Shown here in pieces: positions 17,459-25,526 of a DNA stretch of 64,000 nucleotides. A program made the translations under genes and the position numbers. The notes under the pieces are model-generated. The model was not told the origin of the DNA. It worked only from the letters and a program-made list of their open reading frames with translations, and searched no databases. Within the stretch, counting starts at the first letter, position 1, and every line of letters starts with the position of its first letter. Source of the stretch: Pseudomonadota bacterium (lineage in GTDB: Bacteria; Pseudomonadota; Gammaproteobacteria; Pseudomonadales; Pseudohongiellaceae); NCBI GenBank assembly GCA_027621405.1, contig JAQCBT010000001.1, positions 186,001-250,000 of the forward strand, given 5' to 3'.

Positions 17459-18367
17459 TCAGAAGCCTGCTGGCACATCGCTGAGCCTGAACACCCCTTC
17501 GGGAATATGTACCGGGGGGATGCGAAACGCGCGCACTTCACGGTTGGGCCGGCTGATACCGTAGACCATGCGCTCAGCGCTGGATTTATCCCAGGCAAAA
17601 GCCTGGCCTTCAACATCGATTGCAATGGTGGCGATGTGAACGAGTTTGGGCCCCATGGAGGGAGCCGCCATTACATACATCTCGGGTCGGTCATGGCCGG
17701 TAAGATAGAGCAGGCCATCGGCCCCCAGGGCTCCACCGGAGGCAGCGTAGGGCTGCATGCGGGCGATGGTTGTTTCCGGGATCATCCAGCCACCGATGCG
17801 TCGCCACTGGGCGTCATAGCGCACGATTGAAGCGAAGGAATGGTCCTTATAGTCGAGGCCACCGTCTTCGTCATAGTGGGCAAAGCCTGCGACCCAGCCA
17901 TCACCAAGGCGCTCAAACCAGGTCAGGGAGCCTTCTTCCAGAATGCCGAGGCTGAAGCTGCGCTGATGCTCCATGGTTTGCGCGTCAAAAATTTCAATTG
18001 AACTCGCCATGGGGACTTCGGGGAAGTTGGAGTTTGAGCAATACAGCAGGTCATCTTCAGCGTAGCAGCTGTTTAGATGTCTAATGGGTCCACTGCGCGA
18101 ACTTGCCCAGCGTTTCACCAGTTCACCATCCTGCTTGCGGTACTTGCCAATAGCGCTGTTCACGATGGCATAGAAATGATCGGCGTCGGCCGCCGCGCCC
18201 TGGCCCGCTTCCACGGCTGGATAGCTGGCGACCAGCTCGGCGTCCAGTGACTGGATAGGAAGCGCCTGAAATTCAGGTAGTTGCAGACCCTGGGCGTAAC
18301 TCTGGGCGTTAACAAGCAGGGTGAAAAGAATCAGGCTAACAGCATGTTTGATCGCATGTTTGATCAT
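17459..18367 (-). CDS. Secreted beta-propeller-like protein of unknown function
   Basis: The 302-residue product has a signal peptide (MIKHAIKHAVSLILFTLL). Repeated short beta-rich units with W and G follow (DHFYAIVNSAIGKYRK, DGWVAGFAHYDEDG, GLLYLTGHDRPEMYV), suggesting a quinoprotein/NHL-like propeller. There is no cytochrome motif. The ATG at 18367 has GGAG upstream; the in-frame GTG at 18379 is less likely. The gene is divergent from the cytochrome c'-like lipoprotein, and the FNR-type box between them could also affect it. Confidence 0.7.
   Translation of the reverse strand: MIKHAIKHAVSLILFTLLVNAQSYAQGLQLPEFQALPIQSLDAELVASYPAVEAGQGAAADADHFYAIVNSAIGKYRKQDGELVKRWASSRSGPIRHLNSCYAEDDLLYCSNSNFPEVPMASSIEIFDAQTMEHQRSFSLGILEEGSLTWFERLGDGWVAGFAHYDEDGGLDYKDHSFASIVRYDAQWRRIGGWMIPETTIARMQPYAASGGALGADGLLYLTGHDRPEMYVMAAPSMGPKLVHIATIAIDVEGQAFAWDKSSAERMVYGISRPNREVRAFRIPPVHIPEGVFRLSDVPAGF
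18342..18365 (-). repeat. Perfect 12-bp tandem duplication in a signal-peptide coding region
   Basis: GCATGTTTGATC occurs twice in tandem (18342-18353 and 18354-18365, plus-strand reading), giving IKHAIKHA at the protein N-terminus. This is in-frame, probably slippage-generated. Confidence 0.9.
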
Positions 18368-18465
18368 AGTGGGCTCCACAATACAGCGGGGACGGTAGTC
18401 ATCCGCGGATTTGACAACACTGTACCCAACTAGTGTTGCAGAGATTGGACATGATGCGGGACTGC

Positions 18466-18479
18466 TTGATTTGCATCAA
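18466..18479. promoter_or_regulatory. FNR/Anr-type operator
   Basis: TTGATTTGCATCAA matches the FNR/Anr consensus TTGAT-N4-ATCAA exactly, and the palindrome extends by GC on both sides. Its centre is about 41 bp upstream of a start implied by a -10-like TAAAGT at 18501-18506, the class II activator position. A second -10-like TATAAT lies at 18527-18532. It faces the cytochrome gene at 18573. Confidence 0.75.
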
Positions 18480-18572
18480 GCCAGCCGATAAGGGTATTGA
18501 TAAAGTGCTATTGGAGGGTTGTTGGGTATAATCAGCGACCCGGGAGTCAATTAATATGGAGGTTGTTAACCT

Positions 18573-19028
18573 ATGAAATTCCCTGCGTTTCGCTCTTTAA
18601 TCACACCTATCGCTGCGCTGGTAGTCGGGTCCGTTCTGGTAGCCTGTAACAGCAACGGCAATGCCGGATTCCCGCAAATCGCGAGCCCACCTCCTTTTGA
18701 CTACGCGGATGGGGAAGAACTCCGGTCCCGTATGCATCAGCTGGCCTTTGAACTGCAGAGGCTCGATACAACCCTGATGCTTGAAAACAGCGGTGGTTTC
18801 GTTACCCAGGAGCAGGTTGTGGATTCACTCGAAAATATCGAGCGTATCGGTGGGCTGCTGCGGGATGGCGACATGAGTATGCGCCACGTCTTCCTGCGCG
18901 ATGATATGGAAAACTTCCTCCTGACTGCGCGTACCGCGCGTATGGGTGCTGAAGCCAATCCTCCGCGCTACTACCAGGCTGGCCGGGTATCCGGTGCCTG
19001 CCTGAACTGCCATCGCATCAATTCCTGA
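18573..19028 (+). CDS. Cytochrome c'-like (class II) heme lipoprotein
   Basis: The 151-residue protein has a lipobox (VLVAC, Cys25) and four predicted amphipathic helices. A single heme motif CLNCH lies at residues 143-147, close to the C-terminus. A C-terminal CxxCH on a four-helix bundle is the class II cytochrome c' layout; members bind NO or carry electrons. GGAGG precedes the ATG. The upstream FNR/Anr box fits expression at low oxygen. A soluble helical cytochrome of another class cannot be excluded. Confidence 0.8.
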   Translation: MKFPAFRSLITPIAALVVGSVLVACNSNGNAGFPQIASPPPFDYADGEELRSRMHQLAFELQRLDTTLMLENSGGFVTQEQVVDSLENIERIGGLLRDGDMSMRHVFLRDDMENFLLTARTARMGAEANPPRYYQAGRVSGACLNCHRINS

Positions 19029-19042
19029 GCACTCTCTCACTC

Positions 19043-19065
19043 CATGCCCGGCCTGTCCGGGCATG
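19043..19065 (+). terminator. Hairpin after the cytochrome lipoprotein gene
   Basis: A 9-bp stem CATGCCCGG / CCGGGCATG with a 5-base loop lies 14 bp after the stop. A T-rich tail is nearly absent, so termination strength is uncertain. Confidence 0.5.
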
Positions 19066-19139
19066 AATCTTCCGCACGCGAAATGATGCTTCTGGCAGTC
19101 CTGGATAAATGGCGTGCGCCAGGATGCCAGGGCAATTCG

Positions 19140-19592
19140 TCAGAATGTTGGGGTAAACACGTAGGGCTCGAATTCCATCCAATCCACGCCATTGCTGGAA
19201 CGCAGGATCAGAGTGTCGGTTTGCCGGGTTGCAGATTCCGTCTGTTGCAGGGTCATGATGTAGCGATTGAAGAGGCTAGGCGCATTGCAGAGTTTGCGGG
19301 TAGTAACCAGCGCCGTGATGCTCAGTGATTCGCCATCGAATTCCCAGGTGGCGCCAGCCTGATTGCAATCCGCTTCCACCTGTAGCCGGTTTTCAATGCG
19401 AAATCGCAGCAAGTAGTTTTCAGGCTTATCCGGGACGAACACCGAATCATTGAAGGAATGAATGGCCACCAGTTGCCAGGAGCTGTTTTCGAGATCATCC
19501 TGTGCGTTGGCGGAATTCAGCAAGGCGAGACCAAGCAGCGCTGTCACTGCACGGCTTGCCAGTTCTTTCGGGCTGATGCTGATTAAGCTCAT
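19140..19592 (-). CDS. META/HslJ-like exported protein
   Basis: The 150-residue protein has a signal peptide ending ANA/QD. A META-type domain follows: ENSSWQLVAI at the start, VEADCNQAGATWEFDGESLSI in the middle and ALVTTRKLCNAPSLFNRYI containing the family's TxxxC element. The two cysteines could form the disulfide seen in HslJ-like proteins. Function of such domains is poorly defined (envelope stress, inhibitor-like). No clear ribosome-binding site precedes the ATG at 19592, so the start is uncertain. Confidence 0.72.
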   Translation of the reverse strand: MSLISISPKELASRAVTALLGLALLNSANAQDDLENSSWQLVAIHSFNDSVFVPDKPENYLLRFRIENRLQVEADCNQAGATWEFDGESLSITALVTTRKLCNAPSLFNRYIMTLQQTESATRQTDTLILRSSNGVDWMEFEPYVFTPTF

Positions 19593-19736
19593 TGGAAGTA
19601 TTGTTAATCTGGATTGGTCGCAGGCAAATTACATCAGGAAACTGACGAAAACAAAAGTTGTCGAGGGTTGTGGGTCTAAGCTGGAGCCCTGTTGCAGCAA
19701 AATTGGTTTCGATCAGCAGCATTGCGGGAGAATATC

Positions 19737-20168
19737 GTGGAAAATTTCACACCTATCTCTGCCCTAATCGGCGGACTGTTAATCGGTGGCGCCGCCACCC
19801 TCACACTCTGGGCCAATGGGCGCATTGCCGGCATCAGCGGCATTCTTTCCGGGGTAATCGTACCCGGGAGTAGCGACCGCATCTGGCGCATACTCTTCGT
19901 GATCGGCATGTTGACAGGTGCTGTTGCCTACGTCGTCACGCGTGGCGAGCCAGCGGAACTGGAACTGCAGGTGGGCCCGGTTGGGGCGATCATCGCAGGG
20001 CTGCTGGTGGGCTTCGGCACACGGCTGGGAAGCGGCTGCACCAGTGGTCATGGTATCTGTGGGTTGGCACGATTTTCCAGGCGTTCGTTTACGGCAACGC
20101 TGCTGTTTATGGCGACTGCCATCGTCACCGTGTTTGTCATTCGTCACGTCATTGGAGGTGCGGCATGA
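19737..20168 (+). CDS. YeeE/YedE family transporter, N-terminal half protein
   Basis: The 143-residue membrane protein has four predicted helices and the signature GSGCTSGHGICGLARFSRRS. This matches the first half of YeeE/TsuA transporters, where conserved Cys residues handle thiosulfate. A GTG at 19737 with GGGAG six bases upstream is preferred over the in-frame TTG at 19692. It overlaps the next gene by 4 bases (ATGA), so the two half-proteins are translationally coupled and probably assemble as a heteromer. Substrate inferred as thiosulfate, sulfide or another sulfur compound. Confidence 0.85.
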   Translation: MENFTPISALIGGLLIGGAATLTLWANGRIAGISGILSGVIVPGSSDRIWRILFVIGMLTGAVAYVVTRGEPAELELQVGPVGAIIAGLLVGFGTRLGSGCTSGHGICGLARFSRRSFTATLLFMATAIVTVFVIRHVIGGAA

Positions 20169-20590
20169 ACACTAACTCCAATGCGGGCCGTCTTACGATA
20201 TTCCTGTCAGGGTTTTTGTTCGGGCTCGGACTCGTGATTTCCGGCATGTCCAATCCGGCCAAGGTGGTCGGCTTCCTGGATCTGGCAGGAAGCTGGGACC
20301 CCAGCCTCATCCTGGTGATGGGTGGCGGACTGCTGGTGACAGTGCCAGCCTTTCATCTAGTGCTCAAGAATCCTCGACCCTTGTTCGAAGAAAAATTTTT
20401 CCTGCCCACCGCCAAGGCGGTCGACAGCAAGTTGCTGGCGGGCGCCGTATTGTTCGGATTGGGTTGGGGCATTGCCGGGTTTTGTCCCGGGCCTGCTATC
20501 GTGGCGCTGGTGTCACTCAATTCCACGGTGCTGATGTTCTTTGCCGCATTGATTGCAGGCATGTTGCTGCATCATGTAATTCTGGAATAA
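20165..20590 (+). CDS. YeeE/YedE family transporter, C-terminal half protein
   Basis: The 141-residue membrane protein has four predicted helices, an N-terminal FLFGLGLVISGMSNPAKVVGF motif and the second family signature GLGWGIAGFCPGPAI with one conserved Cys. It is the partner of the preceding gene (4-base overlap). This two-gene arrangement is the split (PmpA/PmpB-like) form of the single-chain YeeE transporter. The usual sulfur dioxygenase, rhodanese or BigR-type regulator is not adjacent. The stop is only 8 bp from the convergent amidase stop. Confidence 0.85.
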   Translation: MNTNSNAGRLTIFLSGFLFGLGLVISGMSNPAKVVGFLDLAGSWDPSLILVMGGGLLVTVPAFHLVLKNPRPLFEEKFFLPTAKAVDSKLLAGAVLFGLGWGIAGFCPGPAIVALVSLNSTVLMFFAALIAGMLLHHVILE

Positions 20591-20598
20591 GTCGCCGC

Positions 20599-22188
20599 TT
20601 ATTCCTGTTCGCTTCCCAGTTCATCAAATCCCGGCGGTGGTCGACGGTGGTGGGTGCGTTGCTCATAGGCATAGGCCAATTCGATCAGCGTCCCTTCGGA
20701 ATAGGGACGGCCAACAAACTGCAGTCCTGCCGGTAGCCGGTCCTGCCAGAATCCCATGGGCACCGTGACGGCGGGCAAGCCGGCGTCTGGTGCCAGTTGC
20801 TGGTTGTTATCACCCCGGTATTCTTCCCCGGCTCGGTCGATGTGTGCCGGCGGGTTTGACCAGGTAGGGAAAGTGATGGCGTCAACGTTGGCGGCATCCA
20901 TGGCGGCGATGGCGTTGGCCAGAAGCTGATTACGCTGTGGGTGATTGGGCCAGGTGGGACAAGGCTCTTCCCAGTTGTCCGGTGCCACATCCAGCGGAAA
21001 GCCCGCGTAGAAATTGAACGATCCACGCGTAGCCTCGGCAATTTCTCCCGTTTCCAGCACGTCATTTACGTCCAGCAGTGGCGGGTTTTCGAGGGTCTGG
21101 AAATACTGCCCCACGTCATAGCGAAAGCGTCCACAGAACGGAATCGAATCACTGATTTCCTCGAAGTCTGCTATGGCAAAGGGGTCAACAATCTCTGCAC
21201 CGGCGGCTCGCAGTTCATCCAGTGCGGCCATGAACAGTTGCTTGATCTCGGGATCGGCATCGACGTGATCAAGCAGTGAACGAAACACACCGATGCGTTT
21301 GCCTTGCAGTCCGTCGGCATTGAGAAAGTCGCGATAGTCGGCTTCCCGTTTGCCGGGTTCGGCGAGTGGATCGTTGGGATCATAGTCTGCCACAACATTA
21401 AACAGGCGCACCGCGTCTTCCACAGTGCGCGCCATGGGGCCGGCGATATCACGATCGAACACCAGGGGGATGACGCCATCACGACTGGTTAGACCCAGGG
21501 TGGAGCGGATGCCAAACAGGGCCAGGTGCGAGGAAGGACCTCGAATCGAGTTTCCGGTATCGCTGCCCATGCCCGCCACTCCGAAACTGGCAGCGATCCC
21601 CGAGGCGGTGCCGCCCGACGAGCCAGCAGGAACGTGGTTGAGATCATAGGCATTGGCAGTACGGCCATAGGACGACGAAATGGTTTCCCTGGGGCTAAAG
21701 GCCCATTCGGCCATATTGGTCTTGGCCAGCACGATGGCATCCGCTTCCCGCAGGCGCGCAATCATGAAGGCATCATCGGGCGGGATGCTGTCCTTCAATG
21801 CCAGCGAGCCGCCGGTGGTTACCATGTCGAAGGTATCGAAATTGTCTTTCACGAGGATCGGCGCGCAGAACAGCTCGCCCACGTTTTGGCCGTTGGCAAG
21901 CGCGTCATCGATCGCTGCGGCATATTGCAGGGCATTGGGGTTTACTTCGGTTATGGCATTAAGACCACTGCTCTGGTCGTAGTGCTCGATGCGCGCGATG
22001 TAGGCGCGGACCACGTCCTGACAAGTCAATTCGCCAGCGCGAATGGCCTGCTGAATATCCGAAATAGTGGACTCTACGAGTGCCAGTCGGGGTGTAGCCT
22101 CCGGCGAACAGGCATGCAGCAGAGCAAACAGGCACGTGAGGAGAACTTGCTTCATAGCAGGAAAAGGGACCGGGTGTTGTTTCTGCAT
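20599..22188 (-). CDS. Amidase signature family lipoprotein
   Basis: The 529-residue enzyme of the amidase-signature family has its catalytic Lys in APILVKDNFDT, the Gly/Ser-rich loop PAGSSGGTASGIAA and the nucleophile region GSDTGNSIRGPSS. From the ATG at 22155 (MKQVLLTCLFALLHAC) it has a lipoprotein signal, so it is probably anchored in the envelope; the ATG at 22188 adds 11 residues. Both starts have weak ribosome-binding sites. It hydrolyses an amide of unknown nature; GatA is excluded by the signal sequence and lack of GatB/GatC. Divergent from the PETase-like gene. Confidence 0.87.
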   Translation of the reverse strand: MQKQHPVPFPAMKQVLLTCLFALLHACSPEATPRLALVESTISDIQQAIRAGELTCQDVVRAYIARIEHYDQSSGLNAITEVNPNALQYAAAIDDALANGQNVGELFCAPILVKDNFDTFDMVTTGGSLALKDSIPPDDAFMIARLREADAIVLAKTNMAEWAFSPRETISSSYGRTANAYDLNHVPAGSSGGTASGIAASFGVAGMGSDTGNSIRGPSSHLALFGIRSTLGLTSRDGVIPLVFDRDIAGPMARTVEDAVRLFNVVADYDPNDPLAEPGKREADYRDFLNADGLQGKRIGVFRSLLDHVDADPEIKQLFMAALDELRAAGAEIVDPFAIADFEEISDSIPFCGRFRYDVGQYFQTLENPPLLDVNDVLETGEIAEATRGSFNFYAGFPLDVAPDNWEEPCPTWPNHPQRNQLLANAIAAMDAANVDAITFPTWSNPPAHIDRAGEEYRGDNNQQLAPDAGLPAVTVPMGFWQDRLPAGLQFVGRPYSEGTLIELAYAYEQRTHHRRPPPGFDELGSEQE

Positions 22189-22313
22189 AATGCTTGCCTG
22201 TGGCTGACCATCGCTGATGGGAATGGAAGTGAAAGTTCATTTTTAGCTGTATTTTGCAACTTACCCCGTTTATCGTTGTTCCACAATTCAGCCGCTAAGA
22301 AAGGGAAATATCC

Positions 22314-23213
22314 ATGGGTCCCATGTCCAGAATCAGCATTTCAACACGCCATTTTGCCCGTTTGCTCGCCAGCGTCTTGCTGGTGTTGCAATCTGCACAA
22401 CTTGTTGCGCAAGTGCCAGACCGTGAAGCGCTGGGTCGGCCCGGTCCCTACCAGGTGGCCTACTATTCCCAACTGCCACCGCAGGCGGAATTTTCTGCAG
22501 CCACCCTGTATTTCCCTGCGAACAAGGGCGGTGACTTCGGCGGCATCGTGGTGGCACCCGGGTTCATCGAGAAGCAGGAAAACATCGCCTGGTGGGGGAA
22601 CCATCTCGCGTCCCATGGCTGGGCCGTGCTCACACTGGATACCAACGAGCCTAGGGACAATCCACAGATCCGTGCCGAGGCCTTGATGGCGGGTGTGCGC
22701 TTGCTGATTGGCGAGAATACCCGCATGGGGAGTGCCATACGGGGCAAGATACTGGCAGACCGCATGGCAGTGATGGGGCATTCCATGGGCGGCGGTGGCA
22801 CCCTGTTGGCTGCCAACGAGAACAGCGACGCCCTCAAGGCGGCCATTCCGTTTACCCCATGGTTACCGGATGGGGATTTCGGTGGGGTGAGTGTGCCGAC
22901 ACTGGTGCTGGCGGGAGAAGTAGATCGCATCGCAGCAGTCGCCGATCACGCCTGGCCCCACTATGAGAGCCTGGTCAACGCAACACCGCGCATGTACCTG
23001 GAGATCAAGGGTGGCAATCATTTCATTGCCAATTCCATGACGGAAAACGAAGGCCTGAATCCCAACATCGATGTGCATGATCTGGTCGGCAGCATGGCTG
23101 TGGCCTGGCTCAAGCTGTTCATGGATGGTGAGGAGGATTATCGCTCCGCGGTCTTCGGCGCCATGCCAGCGAGTGACAGGGAGCGCCTGTCTCGCTGGGA
23201 GTTCGTAGAGTAA
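22314..23213 (+). CDS. PETase/cutinase-like secreted alpha/beta hydrolase
   Basis: The 299-residue protein has a signal peptide (about 1-32) and a polyesterase-type alpha/beta hydrolase fold. The catalytic set is Ser157 in GHSMGGGG, Asp204 in AGEVDRIA and His236 in GGNHFIANS; the oxyanion-hole residue is Phe84 in VAPGFIEKQ. Trp183 (FTPW) matches the substrate-stacking Trp of PETases, and WWGNHLASHGWAVLTLDTN matches the family block. His156 before Ser matches actinobacterial cutinases rather than the Trp of Ideonella PETase. No cysteines occur, so the two PETase disulfides are missing. Substrate (polyester, cutin, lipid) not predictable. AGGGA precedes the ATG. Confidence 0.85.
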   Translation: MGPMSRISISTRHFARLLASVLLVLQSAQLVAQVPDREALGRPGPYQVAYYSQLPPQAEFSAATLYFPANKGGDFGGIVVAPGFIEKQENIAWWGNHLASHGWAVLTLDTNEPRDNPQIRAEALMAGVRLLIGENTRMGSAIRGKILADRMAVMGHSMGGGGTLLAANENSDALKAAIPFTPWLPDGDFGGVSVPTLVLAGEVDRIAAVADHAWPHYESLVNATPRMYLEIKGGNHFIANSMTENEGLNPNIDVHDLVGSMAVAWLKLFMDGEEDYRSAVFGAMPASDRERLSRWEFVE

Positions 23214-23237
23214 CTCGCGTAATCGATCAGGAGAACC

Positions 23238-24272
23238 TTACGGCTGCATGGCAGCCCGACGTTCTTCCTCCCGTGCACCACGCAGAATGTTCAACAGGCC
23301 GTAGTTACCTTCCTGGCAGGCATACTCATAGAGCTGTCCTGCAACCTTGGCCATGGGTAGCACCGCGGTTATCTTGTCGGTGAAGGTGGCAGGGTCTTCC
23401 AGGGTCCATTCATAGTCCAGGGTGTCGTAGTCGCTGCGGGTAAAGCGCTCGGTGAGAAACTTCTCCTTGCCGGTACCATAGGATTGCAGGCTCGCTGTGT
23501 AGAAGCTGAAGTTTCGGGTTTCCACCACAAGCGTGTCGCCGTCCCAATAGCCCCTGGAATCGCCAGTCCACTGTTCGATGTGCTCCGGCAGGTTCGGCTT
23601 CTCATACAGCGGAATCATGCGGGCGTTGTGAATCATCTCTGAAATAATCACGACGTGATCGCGATTCTGAATGATCTGCAGATTGTTGTTGTAGCGACTC
23701 GGCCGATAGGGTGGCAGGGCATTCATGCCGATGATGCAGCGCTCGGGCAGGCCACGGTCTTCCGGTCCGTCCTTGCCGATGCCGCCACTGCCGGTGCGCA
23801 CCGGACGCTGACCGGGGGCATCTTCGAGGAATCCGCTCCTGCCAACTGGAGTGCCTTCAACCAGTGGGGGCAGTCTGCCATCCTCTGGGTAAATGATTTG
23901 TGAAGTTCGAACGGTATCGGCGATTGAAGCCATCTCGTACCAGAAATGATCGTAGCCATAGACGAAACGTTCGTCTGTGTCGGGCGCGCCACGATTGGCC
24001 ACATCGTCATCTGCTTCTACCACATTGCCTTCCTCGGCTTCGGCTTCAAGCCGCGCCTTGATGTCGGCAATCTCCTGATCGGTGAGGAATTCCCTGTCAC
24101 CAAACTGCGCGGGTCGCTCGAAAGGAATCTCGGTGGAGAAATTCCACACCCCTTGCAGGTCCGGGTGACCCCATTCTGTGCGCAGGGATTCGTTGTCCTG
24201 TGCGGCAGCAATAGTGCCCAGGCTCGCGGTAAACAGGAGGGTGGAAAAGGTGATGGTGCGTGTGGGGATCAT
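23238..24272 (-). CDS. Secreted protein of unknown function, family member B
   Basis: The 344-residue protein has a signal peptide (1-24, ending IAAAQ). It shares ordered blocks with the protein at 10241-11305: LRTEWGHPDLQGVWNF, FERPAQFGDREFLTDQE, RGAPDTDERFVYGYDHFW, SEMIHNARMIPL, GDSRGYWDGDTLVVETRNF and YEYACQEGNYGLLNILRGARE. The family function is unknown. The ACxEGNY block is preserved in both copies. Convergent with the PETase-like gene (24-bp gap). No strong ribosome-binding site precedes the ATG. Confidence 0.75.
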   Translation of the reverse strand: MIPTRTITFSTLLFTASLGTIAAAQDNESLRTEWGHPDLQGVWNFSTEIPFERPAQFGDREFLTDQEIADIKARLEAEAEEGNVVEADDDVANRGAPDTDERFVYGYDHFWYEMASIADTVRTSQIIYPEDGRLPPLVEGTPVGRSGFLEDAPGQRPVRTGSGGIGKDGPEDRGLPERCIIGMNALPPYRPSRYNNNLQIIQNRDHVVIISEMIHNARMIPLYEKPNLPEHIEQWTGDSRGYWDGDTLVVETRNFSFYTASLQSYGTGKEKFLTERFTRSDYDTLDYEWTLEDPATFTDKITAVLPMAKVAGQLYEYACQEGNYGLLNILRGAREEERRAAMQP

Positions 24273-24455
24273 GGTTGGATCGCTTATTATTGGTAGAGGG
24301 AATACTTTACTGAAAGAGTCTGGCGCTGACCAGTCTGGCCTTCTGTTTACCAGGCAAGTAATCTGTTCTGGTCTGTGCCTGGTCGAAGATCAACATGAGT
24401 ACATGGCACGATGCTTACAGCTCGGCGTAGCGGCCAAACGATAATTTCAGGAAGC

Positions 24456-25355
24456 ATGATTATAACGGCAAAAACTGGCATTTTCCTCGCGCTTGGCTTG
24501 TTGTTGGGTTGCTCATCGATTCCCATGACCCGTGTGGAATCCACCAACCAGAACAGTCGAATCGACTACCTCGTTATCCACACCACCTCGGAGAACTTTG
24601 TCGAGTCGCTGCGATTGCTGACAACTCCTACTGCCAACCCGGTAAGTTCTCACTATCTGGTGCCGGAGATCAACGACCCGACTTACCCCCATAACTCGCT
24701 CCGCGTGTATTCCCTGGTGGATGAGCCGCGCCGAGCCTGGCATGCGGGAGTGAGCTACTGGGCAGAGGAAGAAAATCTGAACGACCGCTCTATCGGTATC
24801 GAGGTGGTCAACGAATTCAAGTGTACTGGCACCGAGATGCCGCTGGAGGAGATTGAGCTGGCTAGTGTTGAATGCCATTTCCCTGAGTTCTCCGAAGAGC
24901 AGATTTCCCTGCTCATCGCCCTGGTCAAGGACATCCTGGCGCGCTACCCGGGTATCAACCCGATCGACGTGGTCGGGCATTCCGATATTGCCATCATGCG
25001 CAAGTCCGATCCGGGTCCCTTGTTTCCCTGGCAAAGACTCTATGAGGAAGGTATTGGTGCCTGGCCCGATGCTGAAACCGTTCTGGCCTATCAAGGCGAG
25101 TTCCGGAGCTCCTTTCCAGCGGTGGAGACACTGCAACGGGGGCTGCTGAGCCTGGGTTATCAGGTGGAAGTGACTGGGGAATACGACCGGCAAACCCGGT
25201 TTGCGGTACGGGCGTTCCAGTTGCATTTTCGGCCCGCTGACTACTCTGGCTTTGTCGACGTTGAGACGGTCGCGCTGCTGTGGGCGCTGTTGGAGAAGTA
25301 TCGCAGCGCCGCACTGGCGGACATGGAATCGCCTTTGCTGCAGGTTGCGGATTGA
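24456..25355 (+). CDS. amiD: N-acetylmuramoyl-L-alanine amidase, AmiD-like lipoprotein
   Basis: The 299-residue protein has a lipobox (LLLGCS, Cys19), an Amidase_2 zinc domain (residues about 30-210) and a C-terminal peptidoglycan-binding domain (about 220-290). Zinc ligands are likely the His in LVIHTTSE, the His in VVGHSDIA and the Asp in RKSDPGPLFPW, in AmiD order. The enzyme would cleave the amide between MurNAc and L-Ala at the outer membrane during cell-wall recycling. The frame is open from 24411, but the ATG at 24456 (AGGA upstream) gives the clean lipoprotein signal. Confidence 0.9.
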   Translation: MIITAKTGIFLALGLLLGCSSIPMTRVESTNQNSRIDYLVIHTTSENFVESLRLLTTPTANPVSSHYLVPEINDPTYPHNSLRVYSLVDEPRRAWHAGVSYWAEEENLNDRSIGIEVVNEFKCTGTEMPLEEIELASVECHFPEFSEEQISLLIALVKDILARYPGINPIDVVGHSDIAIMRKSDPGPLFPWQRLYEEGIGAWPDAETVLAYQGEFRSSFPAVETLQRGLLSLGYQVEVTGEYDRQTRFAVRAFQLHFRPADYSGFVDVETVALLWALLEKYRSAALADMESPLLQVAD

Positions 25356-25526
25356 AGGCCGGGGGCTGAACAGGCTTCCCTGGCAACTCTTCCTGTCCGG
25401 GCTCATTGCAGGAGTCCTGTAGCCTCGGAATCCAGTGCCTGTTCTGAGTATTGCAGTCCAACCGGGGCTGGGTTACTGTGCTCTCAGGCAGCAACAAACA
25501 GCTAATAATAAAGATAATAGAAGCCC

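Noticed and set aside
21526..22686. 386-codon plus-strand frame opposite the amidase
   Set aside because: It covers the antisense of the amidase signature and runs into the PETase-like gene in another frame.
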